Below are positions 44,315-54,069 of a DNA stretch of 64,000 nucleotides, one piece after another (within the stretch, counting starts at the first letter, position 1; each line of letters opens with the position of its first letter). The DNA lies in NCBI GenBank assembly GCA_029976025.1, contig JARKNX010000036.1, forward strand, positions 1 to 64,000. The letters run 5' to 3'. The notes under the pieces were generated by a model. It worked only from the letters and a program-made list of their open reading frames with translations, was not told the origin of the DNA and did no database searches. Made by a program: the position numbers and the translations under genes. The DNA comes from Aggregatilineales bacterium. GTDB taxonomy: Bacteria; Chloroflexota; Anaerolineae; Aggregatilineales; Ch27.

Positions 44315-44776
44315 ATGCGCCCAACAGAGTGGTGGATAGCTAGGCAGGCCGAGGAATTGTTCGCACTGACGCTGTTCGCCGCTCCAGCAGCGGTGATACT
44401 GGCGGAGTTCATCCACGACGATTGGGTGATAATCCTGGTGGGCTCGCTCGCTCTGTACGCGATTCCCGCTACCCTGGTGAACCTCGCTTTCTGGAGGCTG
44501 GTGCGGAAGCTCTTTCCTCCCCGACAGAAAGCGCCGCCTGTGCCGCCGGCCCGACGGGAGCCGATTCGCCCGGTGACCGCTTCGCCCCCGCCTGAGAAGG
44601 ACCCGCGCCTGACCCTGCTGCTGGAGCTATTGAGCGATGAAGAGCGGCAGGAGATGGCGCGGCGTTTATTCGATGAGCTGCGGATGGATGGCGAAGTGAT
44701 TGCGCTGGAAGAGCTGCTGGCCGAGATGGGCACGGATCGGCTCGATTATCCCCCGCCCAAGAAGAAGCGCTCCTGA
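44315..44776 (+). CDS. membrane protein, hypothetical
   Basis: Two TM segments and charged C-terminal region; start uncertain (44279 or 44315). Confidence 0.65.
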   Translation: MRPTEWWIARQAEELFALTLFAAPAAVILAEFIHDDWVIILVGSLALYAIPATLVNLAFWRLVRKLFPPRQKAPPVPPARREPIRPVTASPPPEKDPRLTLLLELLSDEERQEMARRLFDELRMDGEVIALEELLAEMGTDRLDYPPPKKKRS

Positions 44777-44826
44777 TGTCCCCGGGTTTTTGCCTCCTGC
44801 TCCCTGTTTTTATGCGATTCTGATCC

Positions 44827-44855
44827 TTGACAGGTTATAGAGAACCCGTTAGACT
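44827..44855 (+). promoter_or_regulatory. sigma70-type promoter for small ORF
   Basis: TTGACA (44827-44832), 17-nt spacer, TAGACT (44850-44855). Confidence 0.75.
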
Positions 44856-44889
44856 GCTGAATAATACTGAAGAAAGGAGCAGGCGCATT

Positions 44890-44979
44890 ATGCACAGCAA
44901 TAGTGCTACCACCCGTGTTCGTGTCGTTCTGGGCGATGTTGAAGTTGCCCCGGGGACGATTGCGCCTGCCAGCCATTAG
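44890..44979 (+). CDS. small ORF, 29 aa, uncharacterised (MHSNSATTRVRVVLGDVEVAPGTIAPASH)
   Basis: AAGGAG SD 10 nt upstream of ATG; promoter upstream and strong terminator downstream; not in the supplied ORF track. Confidence 0.6.
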   Translation: MHSNSATTRVRVVLGDVEVAPGTIAPASH

Positions 44980-45005
44980 TGTGCCGCTAAGAATCAGGTA
45001 ACACG

Positions 45006-45034
45006 AGGCCGTGGGCGCACCCCACGGCCTTTTT
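45006..45034 (+). terminator. rho-independent terminator
   Basis: AGGCCGTGGG-cgcac-CCCACGGCCT perfect 10-bp stem followed by TTTT. Confidence 0.92.
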
Positions 45035-45085
45035 CTTGCCGCGCTCGCTTATGCGGCGAGATCCACCGATCAGGTGACAGGCATT

Positions 45086-45120
45086 CAGGCCGTGGGGATC
45101 ACTCCCGCGGCCTGTTTTGT
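45086..45120 (+). terminator. second terminator-like hairpin
   Basis: CAGGCCGTGGG...CCCGCGGCCTG followed by TTTTGTTT. Confidence 0.75.
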
Positions 45121-45156
45121 TTATGAGTGTGTTTGTGGAATGCAGAGGGGGCTTTG

Positions 45157-46074
45157 ATGAAAGCTGCGATAGATCGAAATCAGGACGCGCTGAATGTGCG
45201 GAATGTCACCAAGCGCTTCAAAGTGAGCAAGCCGCCTTTCTGGACGCGCTGGCGCGCGCAAAAGGGCGCCACGGGCAACGGCTCGACGGCCAGTGGGGGC
45301 CGGGGTGGCGACGCCGGGATGCAGGGCGTCGTCGCCATCGGCGGTGTATCGCTGGATGTACACCGCGGCGAGATTTACGGCATTCTGGGGCCGAACGGCT
45401 CCGGCAAAAGCACGCTGGTGCGTATGCTGTCCACGCTGCTCATCCCGGACGAGGGACAGGTGCTGGTCTTCGGGCTGGACGTAGTCCGGCATGAAATGGA
45501 AGTCAAGCGCGTGATCAACCGCGTGTCGGTGGACGCGGCGTTCTTCAAGAAGCTCAGCCCGCTGGAGAATCTGCTTTACGGCGCGCGCCTCTACGGCATG
45601 ACCGGCGGCGAGGCGCGCCGGAAGTCGATCGACATCCTGGGGCGCCTGGGGCTTGAAGCCCGGTCCTACACCCAGCCGATGGATGAGATGAGCCGGGGGA
45701 TGCAGCAGAAGGTCGCCATCGCTCGCGCTTTCCTGACACAGCCGATCCTGCTCCTGCTGGACGAGCCGACCACCGGCCTCGATCCGCGCTCCAAGTACGA
45801 GGTGCAGGAGTTTGTCAACGAGCTGCGCGACTGCCACGACGCCACGATTCTGATCACGACCCATGACATGGGCGAGGCCGACCGGCTGTGCGACCGGATC
45901 GCCATCCTGGATGAGGGCCGGATTGTGGCCGAGGATACGCCCGCCGGGTTGAAGCGCCTGATCCGCCGTAACGGGCACGAGCCGACGCTGGAAGATGTCT
46001 TCATGCAACTGACCGGCAAGAAGCTGAGCGGCGCGGAGGAGTTCGACCCCGAGCCGGTCGAGGTCGCCAATTAA
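45157..46074 (+). CDS. ABC transporter ATP-binding protein (DrrA-like)
   Basis: GPNGSGKSTLVRML, MSRGMQQKVAIARAFL, LLLDEPTTGLDP. Confidence 0.94.
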   Translation: MKAAIDRNQDALNVRNVTKRFKVSKPPFWTRWRAQKGATGNGSTASGGRGGDAGMQGVVAIGGVSLDVHRGEIYGILGPNGSGKSTLVRMLSTLLIPDEGQVLVFGLDVVRHEMEVKRVINRVSVDAAFFKKLSPLENLLYGARLYGMTGGEARRKSIDILGRLGLEARSYTQPMDEMSRGMQQKVAIARAFLTQPILLLLDEPTTGLDPRSKYEVQEFVNELRDCHDATILITTHDMGEADRLCDRIAILDEGRIVAEDTPAGLKRLIRRNGHEPTLEDVFMQLTGKKLSGAEEFDPEPVEVAN

Positions 46075-46134
46075 TCTTGAATCATGGGCGGGGGAGGGAT
46101 ACGGGTTCTCTCCCCCGGGTAGGGGAACTTCAAT

Positions 46135-46971
46135 ATGTTCGCAAGGCTGAATCTCAGGACAGAAGTGCTGCAAAGCTACGCCTTTGTCGCCCGCAACTTC
46201 AACCTGATCAAACGGTACTGGGGCTGGGAGCTGGTGTGGCTGGCTTATTCCACGGCGACCTCGCTGGCCGTCGTGTTCATCGGCGAAGGCTCCGCCCTGA
46301 TCACGGGCGCCGAGGACATCGATACATCGTACTTCGTGCTCTATCTGCTGCTCGGGACGCTGGTCTGGGGCTTTTTGTCCGGGCTGTTCAACGACATCAG
46401 CGAGATGATCCAGTGGGAACGGTGGGAGGGCACGATCGAGTACACCCTGATGGCGCCGGTGCACCGCTTCACCCAGATCATCGGGCAGGCCGGCTTTGCC
46501 GTGCTGCACAGCCTGCTGTTCACCATGACTATCGGTGTAGCGATGATCATCTTTTTCTCGCTGGACCTGAGCGACGCCAATCTGTTCGGGGCGCTGCTGG
46601 TCCTGCTGGCGGGGAGCCTTTCGCTGGTGTCGCTGGGGGTGATGGCCAGCATCCTGCCGCTGCTGTACACGGAGCGCGGCACGCAAATGACACATATCGT
46701 ACAGGCATTCCTGCTGCTGATCTCCGGCGTGTACTATCCGATTGAGGTGCTGCCGTCGGTGCTGCAAACGCTGGCCCGGGTATCGCCGGTGTACTACGTG
46801 CTGAACGGCATCCGCTCCGCTGTGCTGGAGGGCACGCCCACTTCCGAGCTATGGGGCTACATCGTGCCGCTGCTGATCATCGGCGTGGTCGGCATGCCCC
46901 TCGGCGTCTGGGTCTTCCGCCAGGCGGAGCTGTATGCCAAGCGCCATGGCAAGCTCAAGCGCGTCGGGTAG
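46135..46971 (+). CDS. ABC-2 type transporter permease
   Basis: Six TM segments, VSPVYYVLNGIRSAVLEG motif; downstream of ATPase. Confidence 0.9.
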   Translation: MFARLNLRTEVLQSYAFVARNFNLIKRYWGWELVWLAYSTATSLAVVFIGEGSALITGAEDIDTSYFVLYLLLGTLVWGFLSGLFNDISEMIQWERWEGTIEYTLMAPVHRFTQIIGQAGFAVLHSLLFTMTIGVAMIIFFSLDLSDANLFGALLVLLAGSLSLVSLGVMASILPLLYTERGTQMTHIVQAFLLLISGVYYPIEVLPSVLQTLARVSPVYYVLNGIRSAVLEGTPTSELWGYIVPLLIIGVVGMPLGVWVFRQAELYAKRHGKLKRVG

Positions 46972-47016
46972 CGCGCCGGGCGGGGCGGGTACACCTGAAC
47001 AACTGAGGAAGGGGGG

Positions 47017-47982
47017 CTACGGCTGCGGCGGGGAATGGCGCGTGTCGATCCAGATGTTGATGGCGGCGCACAACTCCGCCGCCAGCAGCAGGATCGCCGC
47101 GCTGATATAGACGTAAAGCAGCAGGACGATGGCGGTCGCCAGTGAGCCGTAAATCTGGTTGAGGGCGCTGAAGTTCCGCAGATACCAGACGAAGACGTTC
47201 TGGGCGATCAGCCAGCCGCCGCCGCCGGCCAGCGCCGCCGGCCAGATCGCCTCCCAGTGGACGTGGACGCGCGGCGCGTAGCGGAACAGCAGGGCGAAGA
47301 TCGTCATGTTCAGGCCCAGCGGCAGGAACTGCAGGATCAGGTTCAGCGTGACGCCGGACTGGCTGAGCGTGAAGATGCTCATCAGGCGGATCGTGATCGA
47401 CGTGACCAGGGAGCCGAGCAGGATGATGCCCAGGACCGCGTACATGAGCAGCGCCAGCAGCCGCTTGTGCCACAGCGGGCGCCAGTAGGCCGGGTGAAAG
47501 ATGGTATCCAGGGCGATCGTCAGGTTGGAGAATAGCGAAAGCGCCGACCACCCCAGGCCAACCAGCACCAGCAGGCCGAATGAGTGTGACTGCTGGAGCG
47601 CGAACCGGACGGTGTCTTCGACCGGGCTGATGACTTCAGCGGGGATGAGGAGGTTCAGGATGCGCAGGATATGTTCCTGAGCCAGCGCCGGGCCGATCAG
47701 GCGGCTGATGAAGGTGACGATCAGGAGGACCGCCGGAAAGAGGGAGAAAATGGCAAAGTACGAGAGAGAGGCCGCGAACTGCGTATCGCGCTGGACAAAG
47801 TGCGTCCAGCCGGTGAGCAGATGTGGCAGCAGGCCGTTCGTGCGAATATTGGCCGCTTCATAAGTGCGCACGGTCAGATCGTTGGCCCGCTTGATCTGCT
47901 GCTCAAGGCGCAGCGAAAAACGGACGAAGTACGAGGTGGACTCATCGGGCGAAGGATCACGGCGTTTGGGCAGCAACAGCAT
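47017..47982 (-). CDS. YihY/BrkB family membrane protein
   Basis: SLSYFAIFSLFPAVLLIVTFI and GSLATAIVLLLYVYISAAILLLAAEL motifs. Confidence 0.92.
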   Translation of the reverse strand: MLLLPKRRDPSPDESTSYFVRFSLRLEQQIKRANDLTVRTYEAANIRTNGLLPHLLTGWTHFVQRDTQFAASLSYFAIFSLFPAVLLIVTFISRLIGPALAQEHILRILNLLIPAEVISPVEDTVRFALQQSHSFGLLVLVGLGWSALSLFSNLTIALDTIFHPAYWRPLWHKRLLALLMYAVLGIILLGSLVTSITIRLMSIFTLSQSGVTLNLILQFLPLGLNMTIFALLFRYAPRVHVHWEAIWPAALAGGGGWLIAQNVFVWYLRNFSALNQIYGSLATAIVLLLYVYISAAILLLAAELCAAINIWIDTRHSPPQP

Positions 47983-48174
47983 TTTTCCTCGCTTACCGGG
48001 TGGAAAAGTACCCGTATCTTACCATATTCCCGCCGGGGCTGTGGAAACGGACCTCTGGCGGGACGGCGGCAGGCGGTTTTTTTGCCTGCCGCCGCGAAGT
48101 GTGCGAGGGGGGAATTGCGTGTGGACGCTCCCCATGCGGCGCTGACTTTGATAGATAAAGGAAAGGGGGATTCT

Positions 48175-49191
48175 ATGACGACAATGACGACAATAATGAA
48201 GACCGGGGTGTTCAGCCGCCCTGGCACGATGGATGATGCTCCGGCGGTGGCGGAGCTGGCTAATGCGGCGCGCCTGGCGGAGACAGGCCGCGCCGGCATA
48301 ACGACTGCCGAGGTCGCTGAACAGTGGTCGTACGAATACTTTCAGCCAGGGCGCGATTTGCACCTGATCTTCAGCCCTGCCGGGACTCTGGCCGCCGCCT
48401 GCGAGTGCTGGTCGCGCGCGCCGTACACCGAGCCGTACTTCTGGGGGGCGGTGCACCCTGACTGCCGGCGGCAGGGCTATGGCTCCCTGCTGCTGGACTG
48501 GGCCGAGGATCGGGCGGCGGACAATCTGCATCTGGCCCCGCCTGAGCTACGGGTAGCTATGCGCCTCCAGGCGGATGCGCGCAACGAGGGCGCGGCGGCG
48601 CTGTTCACGCGGCGCGGTTACGACATTATCCGGCACTTCTGGGTGATGCAGATCGCGCTTGATCCCGACCAGCGCCCGGATGTGCCGCCGCTCCCGGAAG
48701 GGGTACGTCTGCGGACGCATACGCCCGGCCCGGAACAGGACTATGCCGTGTGGGAGGTGTTGGAGACGGCCTTCGCCGATCACTGGGGGTTCATCCCCAC
48801 GCCGTACGCGCTTTATCGCCAGGCGATGATTGACGCGGCGCACTTTGACCCGTCGCTGTGGTTCCTGGCCGTGGCCGATGGCCCGGAAGGCGAGCGCATT
48901 GTGGGCGTCTCGCTGGGCCGGATGGGGTGGAGCGGCGACTCCGACTGCGGTTTCGTGATGGAGCTGGCTGTCCGGCGCGAATACCGCCGGCAGGGCATCG
49001 CCCTCTCGCTGCTGCGCCACACATTCGACGCTTTTCACCGGCGCGGCATGTACCGCGTCGCCCTGGGCGTCGATTCGCAGAATACGACCGGGGCCACCCG
49101 CCTGTATGAGCGGGCAGGCATGTCCATCCTGGAGCGGACCGATCTGTATGAGAAGGTCCTGCGCGATGGCCTGCCTCCCGCGGCGAAATGA
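48175..49191 (+). CDS. tandem GNAT N-acetyltransferase
   Basis: Two GNAT motif-A regions: HPDCRRQGYGSLLLDWAED and RREYRRQGIALSLLRHTFD. Confidence 0.9.
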   Translation: MTTMTTIMKTGVFSRPGTMDDAPAVAELANAARLAETGRAGITTAEVAEQWSYEYFQPGRDLHLIFSPAGTLAAACECWSRAPYTEPYFWGAVHPDCRRQGYGSLLLDWAEDRAADNLHLAPPELRVAMRLQADARNEGAAALFTRRGYDIIRHFWVMQIALDPDQRPDVPPLPEGVRLRTHTPGPEQDYAVWEVLETAFADHWGFIPTPYALYRQAMIDAAHFDPSLWFLAVADGPEGERIVGVSLGRMGWSGDSDCGFVMELAVRREYRRQGIALSLLRHTFDAFHRRGMYRVALGVDSQNTTGATRLYERAGMSILERTDLYEKVLRDGLPPAAK

Positions 49192-49301
49192 GATAGCAGG
49201 AAACAGGAAGCAGGTGGCGCGGAGGGGAACATCCCGCCAGCCGCCGCCTGCTCCCTTCTTCATCCGGTATTGGTCAGGGTCACACCCCGACCGACAGGCT
49301 A

Positions 49302-50336
49302 ATGGATAGCTCTATGACAGCCATACGATACGACGACGATGATCTATATCTGCCGGCTCAGGCCGAGCGGGGGGCGCGCCGCCATCGCAAGCCCCGGCCT
49401 AACCCGCACGATCGCCAGGCGTCCCGCGCGGTATTGACGGAGGCAGTGGACCCGATCGAGCTGGAGGGCGGCTTTGTCACGACCTACCGACCTTCCAGAC
49501 ATGAGTGGGGCTGGCTGCTGCAATCGCTGGAGGACTTCTACAACCGCGGCCTGCTCAGCGATGTGCTGGCTATCATCAAGGGTGGCAAGGAGGCCAACGT
49601 CTACCGCTGCCGGGCGCATCCCGATACCGGGCTGGGCCTGGTGGCGGCCAAAGTCTACCGCCCGCACAGCCTGCGCCAGATGCGCAATGACCAGGTTTAC
49701 CGGCAGGGTCGCGAGATTCTGACGCCGAATGGCCGCCCGGTCGGCAAGGAGGCTGAGCGGATGGCCCATGCCATCCAGAAGAAGACCGCGTACGGCCGGG
49801 AGGCGGCGCATACATCCTGGCTGATGCATGAATTCACCACCTTGCAGACGCTGTACGGATCGGGCGGCGCGGTGCCGTATCCGGTCGCCGCCGGGCCGAA
49901 CGCCCTGCTGATGAGCTACCTCGGCGATGAGAAATTGCCCGCGCCGTCCCTGCACGAGGTGGCTATCGAGTCGGACGAAGCCGGGCCGCTGTTTGACGAG
50001 GTTCTGCGCAATATCGAGCTGATGCTTTCCCATGGCATCGTCCACGCCGATCTTTCTGCCTACAACATCCTGTACTGGGAGGGCGAGATCACGCTTATTG
50101 ATTTTCCGCAGGTAGTTGACGCGGCGGCCAACCGCCAGGCTTATGACATCCTGGAGCGCGATATCGCCCGCGTGTGCGGGTACTTCGCGCGACACGCGCC
50201 GCGTGATGCGGCCCGGCGCGGAGACTGGCGTGACCCGCGCGGGCTGACCGGGCGGCTGTGGCGACGCTATATAGGCCAGACGCCGCTGGAGCGCGATGTC
50301 AGCGAGGCCCGCTTGTACCGGGAGGACGAGATCTGA
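49302..50336 (+). CDS. RIO-family protein kinase
   Basis: IIKGGKEANVYRCRA, AAKVYR, GIVHADLSAYNILYWEGEITLIDFPQ. Confidence 0.9.
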   Translation: MDSSMTAIRYDDDDLYLPAQAERGARRHRKPRPNPHDRQASRAVLTEAVDPIELEGGFVTTYRPSRHEWGWLLQSLEDFYNRGLLSDVLAIIKGGKEANVYRCRAHPDTGLGLVAAKVYRPHSLRQMRNDQVYRQGREILTPNGRPVGKEAERMAHAIQKKTAYGREAAHTSWLMHEFTTLQTLYGSGGAVPYPVAAGPNALLMSYLGDEKLPAPSLHEVAIESDEAGPLFDEVLRNIELMLSHGIVHADLSAYNILYWEGEITLIDFPQVVDAAANRQAYDILERDIARVCGYFARHAPRDAARRGDWRDPRGLTGRLWRRYIGQTPLERDVSEARLYREDEI

Positions 50337-50377
50337 AGTGGCGACCGGAGCGCGTATGACGGAGACAACCTCCGCGC

Positions 50378-51932
50378 TCAGTCGGGCAGTGGGGTGTCCG
50401 GCGCCGCTATATCGCCGTAGATGCGCTCCTGCTGATCGGCGCGGCGCTGGTACAGCCAGGTGATATGGCCCAGCCCCCGGTTGGCGTGTTCCATCTGTTC
50501 TGGTGTGAAGCGCCAGGTCCAGTTGCCCGCTGGCTTGCCGGGGGTGTTCATGCGGGCTTCCGGGCCGAGGCCGAGCACATCCTGCATGGTGACGATAAAG
50601 GTATGGGCGCAGGAGCGCATGCCGAGCACCATCATCGTCCAGGCCGGATCGTAGACCTGAGCGCCCAGATACTCGGAGATGAACTGGCGGACGCTGTCGT
50701 TTGTTTCTTCCCGCCACCAGCCGAGGGTGGTGTTGTTGTCGTGGGTGCCGCTGTAGACGACGCAGTTGGGGACATGGTTATGCGGCAGAAACAGGTTGGT
50801 GGGGTCGTTGCCCCAGGCGAACTGGAGCACCTTCATGCCGGGCAGGGCGAAGTCGTCCCGCAGCTTCTCCACACCCTCCGTGATCAGGCCGAGGTCCTCG
50901 GCGATGATCGGCAGCTCGCCCAGGCTGGCTTTGACCACCTCGAAGAAGTCGTGGCGCGGACCGGGGACCCAGCGGCCATGTTCGGCGGTCTCTTCCTCGG
51001 CGGGGATCTCCCAGTAAGCCTCGAAGCCGCGGAAGTGGTCGATCCGCATATAGTCTACGACGGTCAGGAGGGCTTTGAAGCGCCGGATCCACCAGGCATA
51101 GCCATCGGCCTTCATAGCCTCCCAGCGGTACAACGGGTTGCCCCAGCGCTGGCCGGTCGGGCTGAAGTAGTCGGGCGGGACGCCGGCAATCACAGTCGGG
51201 CGGCCGGCGGCATCGAGATAGAACTGGTCGCGGTTGGCCCAGACATCGGCGCTGTCGTGGGCGACGAAGATGGGCAGATCGCCGAACAGCCGGATATCCC
51301 GCGCGTTGGCGTATTCCTTGAGGGCGTGCCACTGCGTGTGGAAGACCCACTGGCGGAAGCGGTGTTCGTCAATTCGCCCGGCCAGATCGTGGCGGACCCG
51401 ATCCAGCGCGGCAGGCTCCCGGAGGGCTTCGTCCTTCGGCCAGTCCACCCAGGGCTGCCCGTTGTGATGGTCCTTCAGCGCGGCGAACAGGACGAAGTCA
51501 TCCAGCCAGTGGGCGTTCTCGCCGCACCAGGCGCCGAAGGCGGCTTTGTCAGCGGCGCTGCCCGCCCGGGCGAAGCGCCGGTAGGCCGTCGTGAGCTTCT
51601 GATCGTGGTAGCCGATGATCGCGCCGAAATCGACGCGGTCCGCCGGGAAGGCGGGCACATCAGCCAGATCGTCCGCCGTCAGCCAGCCCAGCTCCGCCAG
51701 CCGGTCCAGGCTGATCAGGTTGGCGTTGCCGGCAAAAGCGGAAAGCGTCTGGTAGGGCGAGTCGCCGTAGCTGGTCGGGCCGAGCGGGAGCACCTGCCAG
51801 ACGCGCTGGCCGTTGCTTTCCAGCCAGTCAACAAAGCGGTACGCCCATTCGCCCAGATCGCCGATGCCGTAGCGGCCGGGCAGGGAGGTGGGGTGAAGCA
51901 GGACGCCGCTGGAACGGGGGAAGAGCGCCATA
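50378..51932 (-). CDS. malQ: 4-alpha-glucanotransferase
   Basis: RSSGVLLHPTSLPGRYGIGDLG, VDYMRIDHFRGFEAYWEIP, PIIAEDLGLIT, YSGTHDNNTTLGW; start at MALFPRSS. Confidence 0.95.
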
Positions 51933-52126
51933 GAGTCCCCTTTGCCTGGTTCTGATGGATAAGGTCGCACAAATTCGACACGCAGTGCTGTACTTCGTGC
52001 GCTGCTATTGTAGCCGGGGGGGAAACCTTTGAGCAAGGAGAAAAGCGGGTGGCAGGAGCCGTGGAGACGTGGAAAAAGCGGCCCCTGTATCGCGACAATA
52101 TTGTTTTGCATCGAGGATAAAGCGCG

Positions 52127-53251
52127 ATGAAGAAGCTGGATGCATACCGCGTTTATCTGATCACTCAGGGCAGCCAGTCCCTGATCTTCCGTATGATCTT
52201 CACCGTGGATCTGGTTTACCAGATCATCGTGGTCGGTCTTGATCCGCTCCAGCTTGTCCTGGTCGGCACGACGCTGGAGATCACAATCCTTCTGTTCGAG
52301 CTCCCGACCGGCATCGTGGCCGACATCTACAGCCGGCGGCTGTCCGTGATTATCGGCACGGCGCTGATGGGGGTCAGCTTCATGATCGAGGGGTCGTTCC
52401 CCGTATTTGCGGTAATCCTGCTCTCTCAGGTCATCTGGGGCATCGGCATCACCTTCATCAGTGGTGCGCTGGACGCCTGGATTTCCGACGAGATCGGGGT
52501 CGACCGCGCCGGGCGGGCCTACCTGCGCGGCGCTCAGGTGGGGCAGTTCGCCGCCCTGTTCGGGATCGCGCTGAGCGTCGCGCTGGGCAGCATCGTCCTT
52601 CAGGCTCCGGTTGTGATTGGCGGCGCGCTGTTCGTGGCGCTGGCGGTCTTCCTGCTGCTGGTTATGCCGGAGGAAGGCTTCGCGCCGATCCCGGTGGAAG
52701 AGCGTCGCTCGTGGCAGCAGATACGGGGCCAGATGGGCGGCACGGCGCGCGACGCGCTGCGCCTGCTGCGGCTGCGCCCGGCCCTGCTGGGCATTATGGC
52801 GATCAGCCTGATCTACGGCGCGTACAGCGAGGGCTTTGACCGGTTGTGGCAGGCGCAGCTTATAGAGGCGTTTACCCTGCCGGCCCTCGGCCAGATGGCC
52901 TTTGTCGTCTGGTTCGGGATCATCGGGGCGGTCTCGATGCTGCTCTCCATAGGCGTAACCGAGGTCGCTTTGCGCCGGCTGGTCCTGACCAATGCGCGCG
53001 TGGTGACGCGCGCTCTGTCCGTCCTTTTCGGCGCAATCATACTGGGTTCGATTGGCTTCGCCCTGGCCAGGAGCTTCCCGCTGGCGCTGGGCTTCTACTG
53101 GCTGGCTGCGACCTGTCGCGACGCTGTCGAGCCGATCTACACAGCCTGGCTCAACCAGCACCTGGAGTCTTCCGTGCGGGCCACAATGCTTTCCGCCGCC
53201 GGACAGGCCGACGCCATCGGGCAGATCGCCGGCGGCCCGCTCATCGGATAG
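52127..53251 (+). CDS. MFS transporter, interrupted by in-frame TAG (frame continues to 53389)
   Basis: MFS-like TM pattern with ELPTGIVADIYSRRLSVIIG; ORF ends at TAG 53249-53251 and the same frame reads VAVARSIRTALVLSGLALVPALLVLRRNRVV... to TAG 53387-53389. Confidence 0.85.
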   Translation: MKKLDAYRVYLITQGSQSLIFRMIFTVDLVYQIIVVGLDPLQLVLVGTTLEITILLFELPTGIVADIYSRRLSVIIGTALMGVSFMIEGSFPVFAVILLSQVIWGIGITFISGALDAWISDEIGVDRAGRAYLRGAQVGQFAALFGIALSVALGSIVLQAPVVIGGALFVALAVFLLLVMPEEGFAPIPVEERRSWQQIRGQMGGTARDALRLLRLRPALLGIMAISLIYGAYSEGFDRLWQAQLIEAFTLPALGQMAFVVWFGIIGAVSMLLSIGVTEVALRRLVLTNARVVTRALSVLFGAIILGSIGFALARSFPLALGFYWLAATCRDAVEPIYTAWLNQHLESSVRATMLSAAGQADAIGQIAGGPLIG

Positions 53252-53527
53252 GTGGCGGTGGCCCGATCGATCCGGACGGCGCTGGTGCTCAGCGGGCTGG
53301 CTCTGGTGCCGGCGCTGCTGGTGCTGCGACGGAATCGGGTGGTGGAAGCGGCTGCGCCCGCCGGGCCGGCTGACGCTCTATTGCCATAGCCCGAACCCGG
53401 GCCGGGCACGGAGGGAAGCGTTTAGCATGGCTTGAGCGCGATCAGCGGGTCATGCTATAATCTCGGCAATTCAACGGGCCGTGTTATTTGTTCCGGATTC
53501 ATTCTACCAGCGAAAGGGTCGGCGCCT

Positions 53528-53980
53528 ATGACCGGTTTTGAGGGACTTACTCCGCAGCAGATTATCAACCTGCTGCTCCCATCCAGCATCTGGGACTTCC
53601 TGCTGTATATCATCCTGATCTTTGTTCTGATCACGTTATTTATGCAGCCGGAAGGCTCCATCACTGTCACGATACTGCTGGCAATCGTAGTGGTAGCCAT
53701 CTTTATGGATAAGGTGCAGGCGCTCAATGCGCTGGGCCAGCGGCACAAGTGCAGCTTCGGGACGATGGGGATGCGCATCTCGTTCTTCGTCATTCCGCTC
53801 CTGATAGCCGGCATCACCAAAAATCCCAAGTCGCGCCTGCCGGCGATTGTCGCCGCCGTGCTGGGGCTGGGCTATACGCTGTTCCTGTGGGCCATTGAGA
53901 TGCGCAATCCGGCCATCTGCCGCCCTCTGGATCGCGATATTTCAATGATTATCGACTACCTGCGCCTGACTCTGCTCTGA
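53528..53980 (+). CDS. small membrane protein, hypothetical
   Basis: Three or four TM segments; start MTGFEGLTPQQI. Confidence 0.7.
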   Translation: MTGFEGLTPQQIINLLLPSSIWDFLLYIILIFVLITLFMQPEGSITVTILLAIVVVAIFMDKVQALNALGQRHKCSFGTMGMRISFFVIPLLIAGITKNPKSRLPAIVAAVLGLGYTLFLWAIEMRNPAICRPLDRDISMIIDYLRLTLL

Positions 53981-54006
53981 TCGAACGCGGTGTTGCGAGG
54001 TAAACA

Positions 54007-54036
54007 ACACGCCCCCATCACAGGATGGGGGCGTGT
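54007..54036. terminator. bidirectional terminator hairpin
   Basis: ACACGCCCCCATC-acag-GATGGGGGCGTGT, 13-bp perfect stem, between convergent genes. Confidence 0.8.
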
Positions 54037-54069
54037 GCGTTCCGGGGGCAGGCCAGACGTGTGCGGCGT

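Noticed and set aside
45121-46767. 548-aa minus-strand ORF antisense to ABC ATPase and permease
   Set aside because: Spans two real genes and their terminator; artefactual composition.
51933-53161. N-terminal extension of the MalQ ORF (50378..53161)
   Set aside because: MalQ homology begins at MALFPRSSGVLLHPTSLPG (51932); the extension is antisense to the MFS gene.
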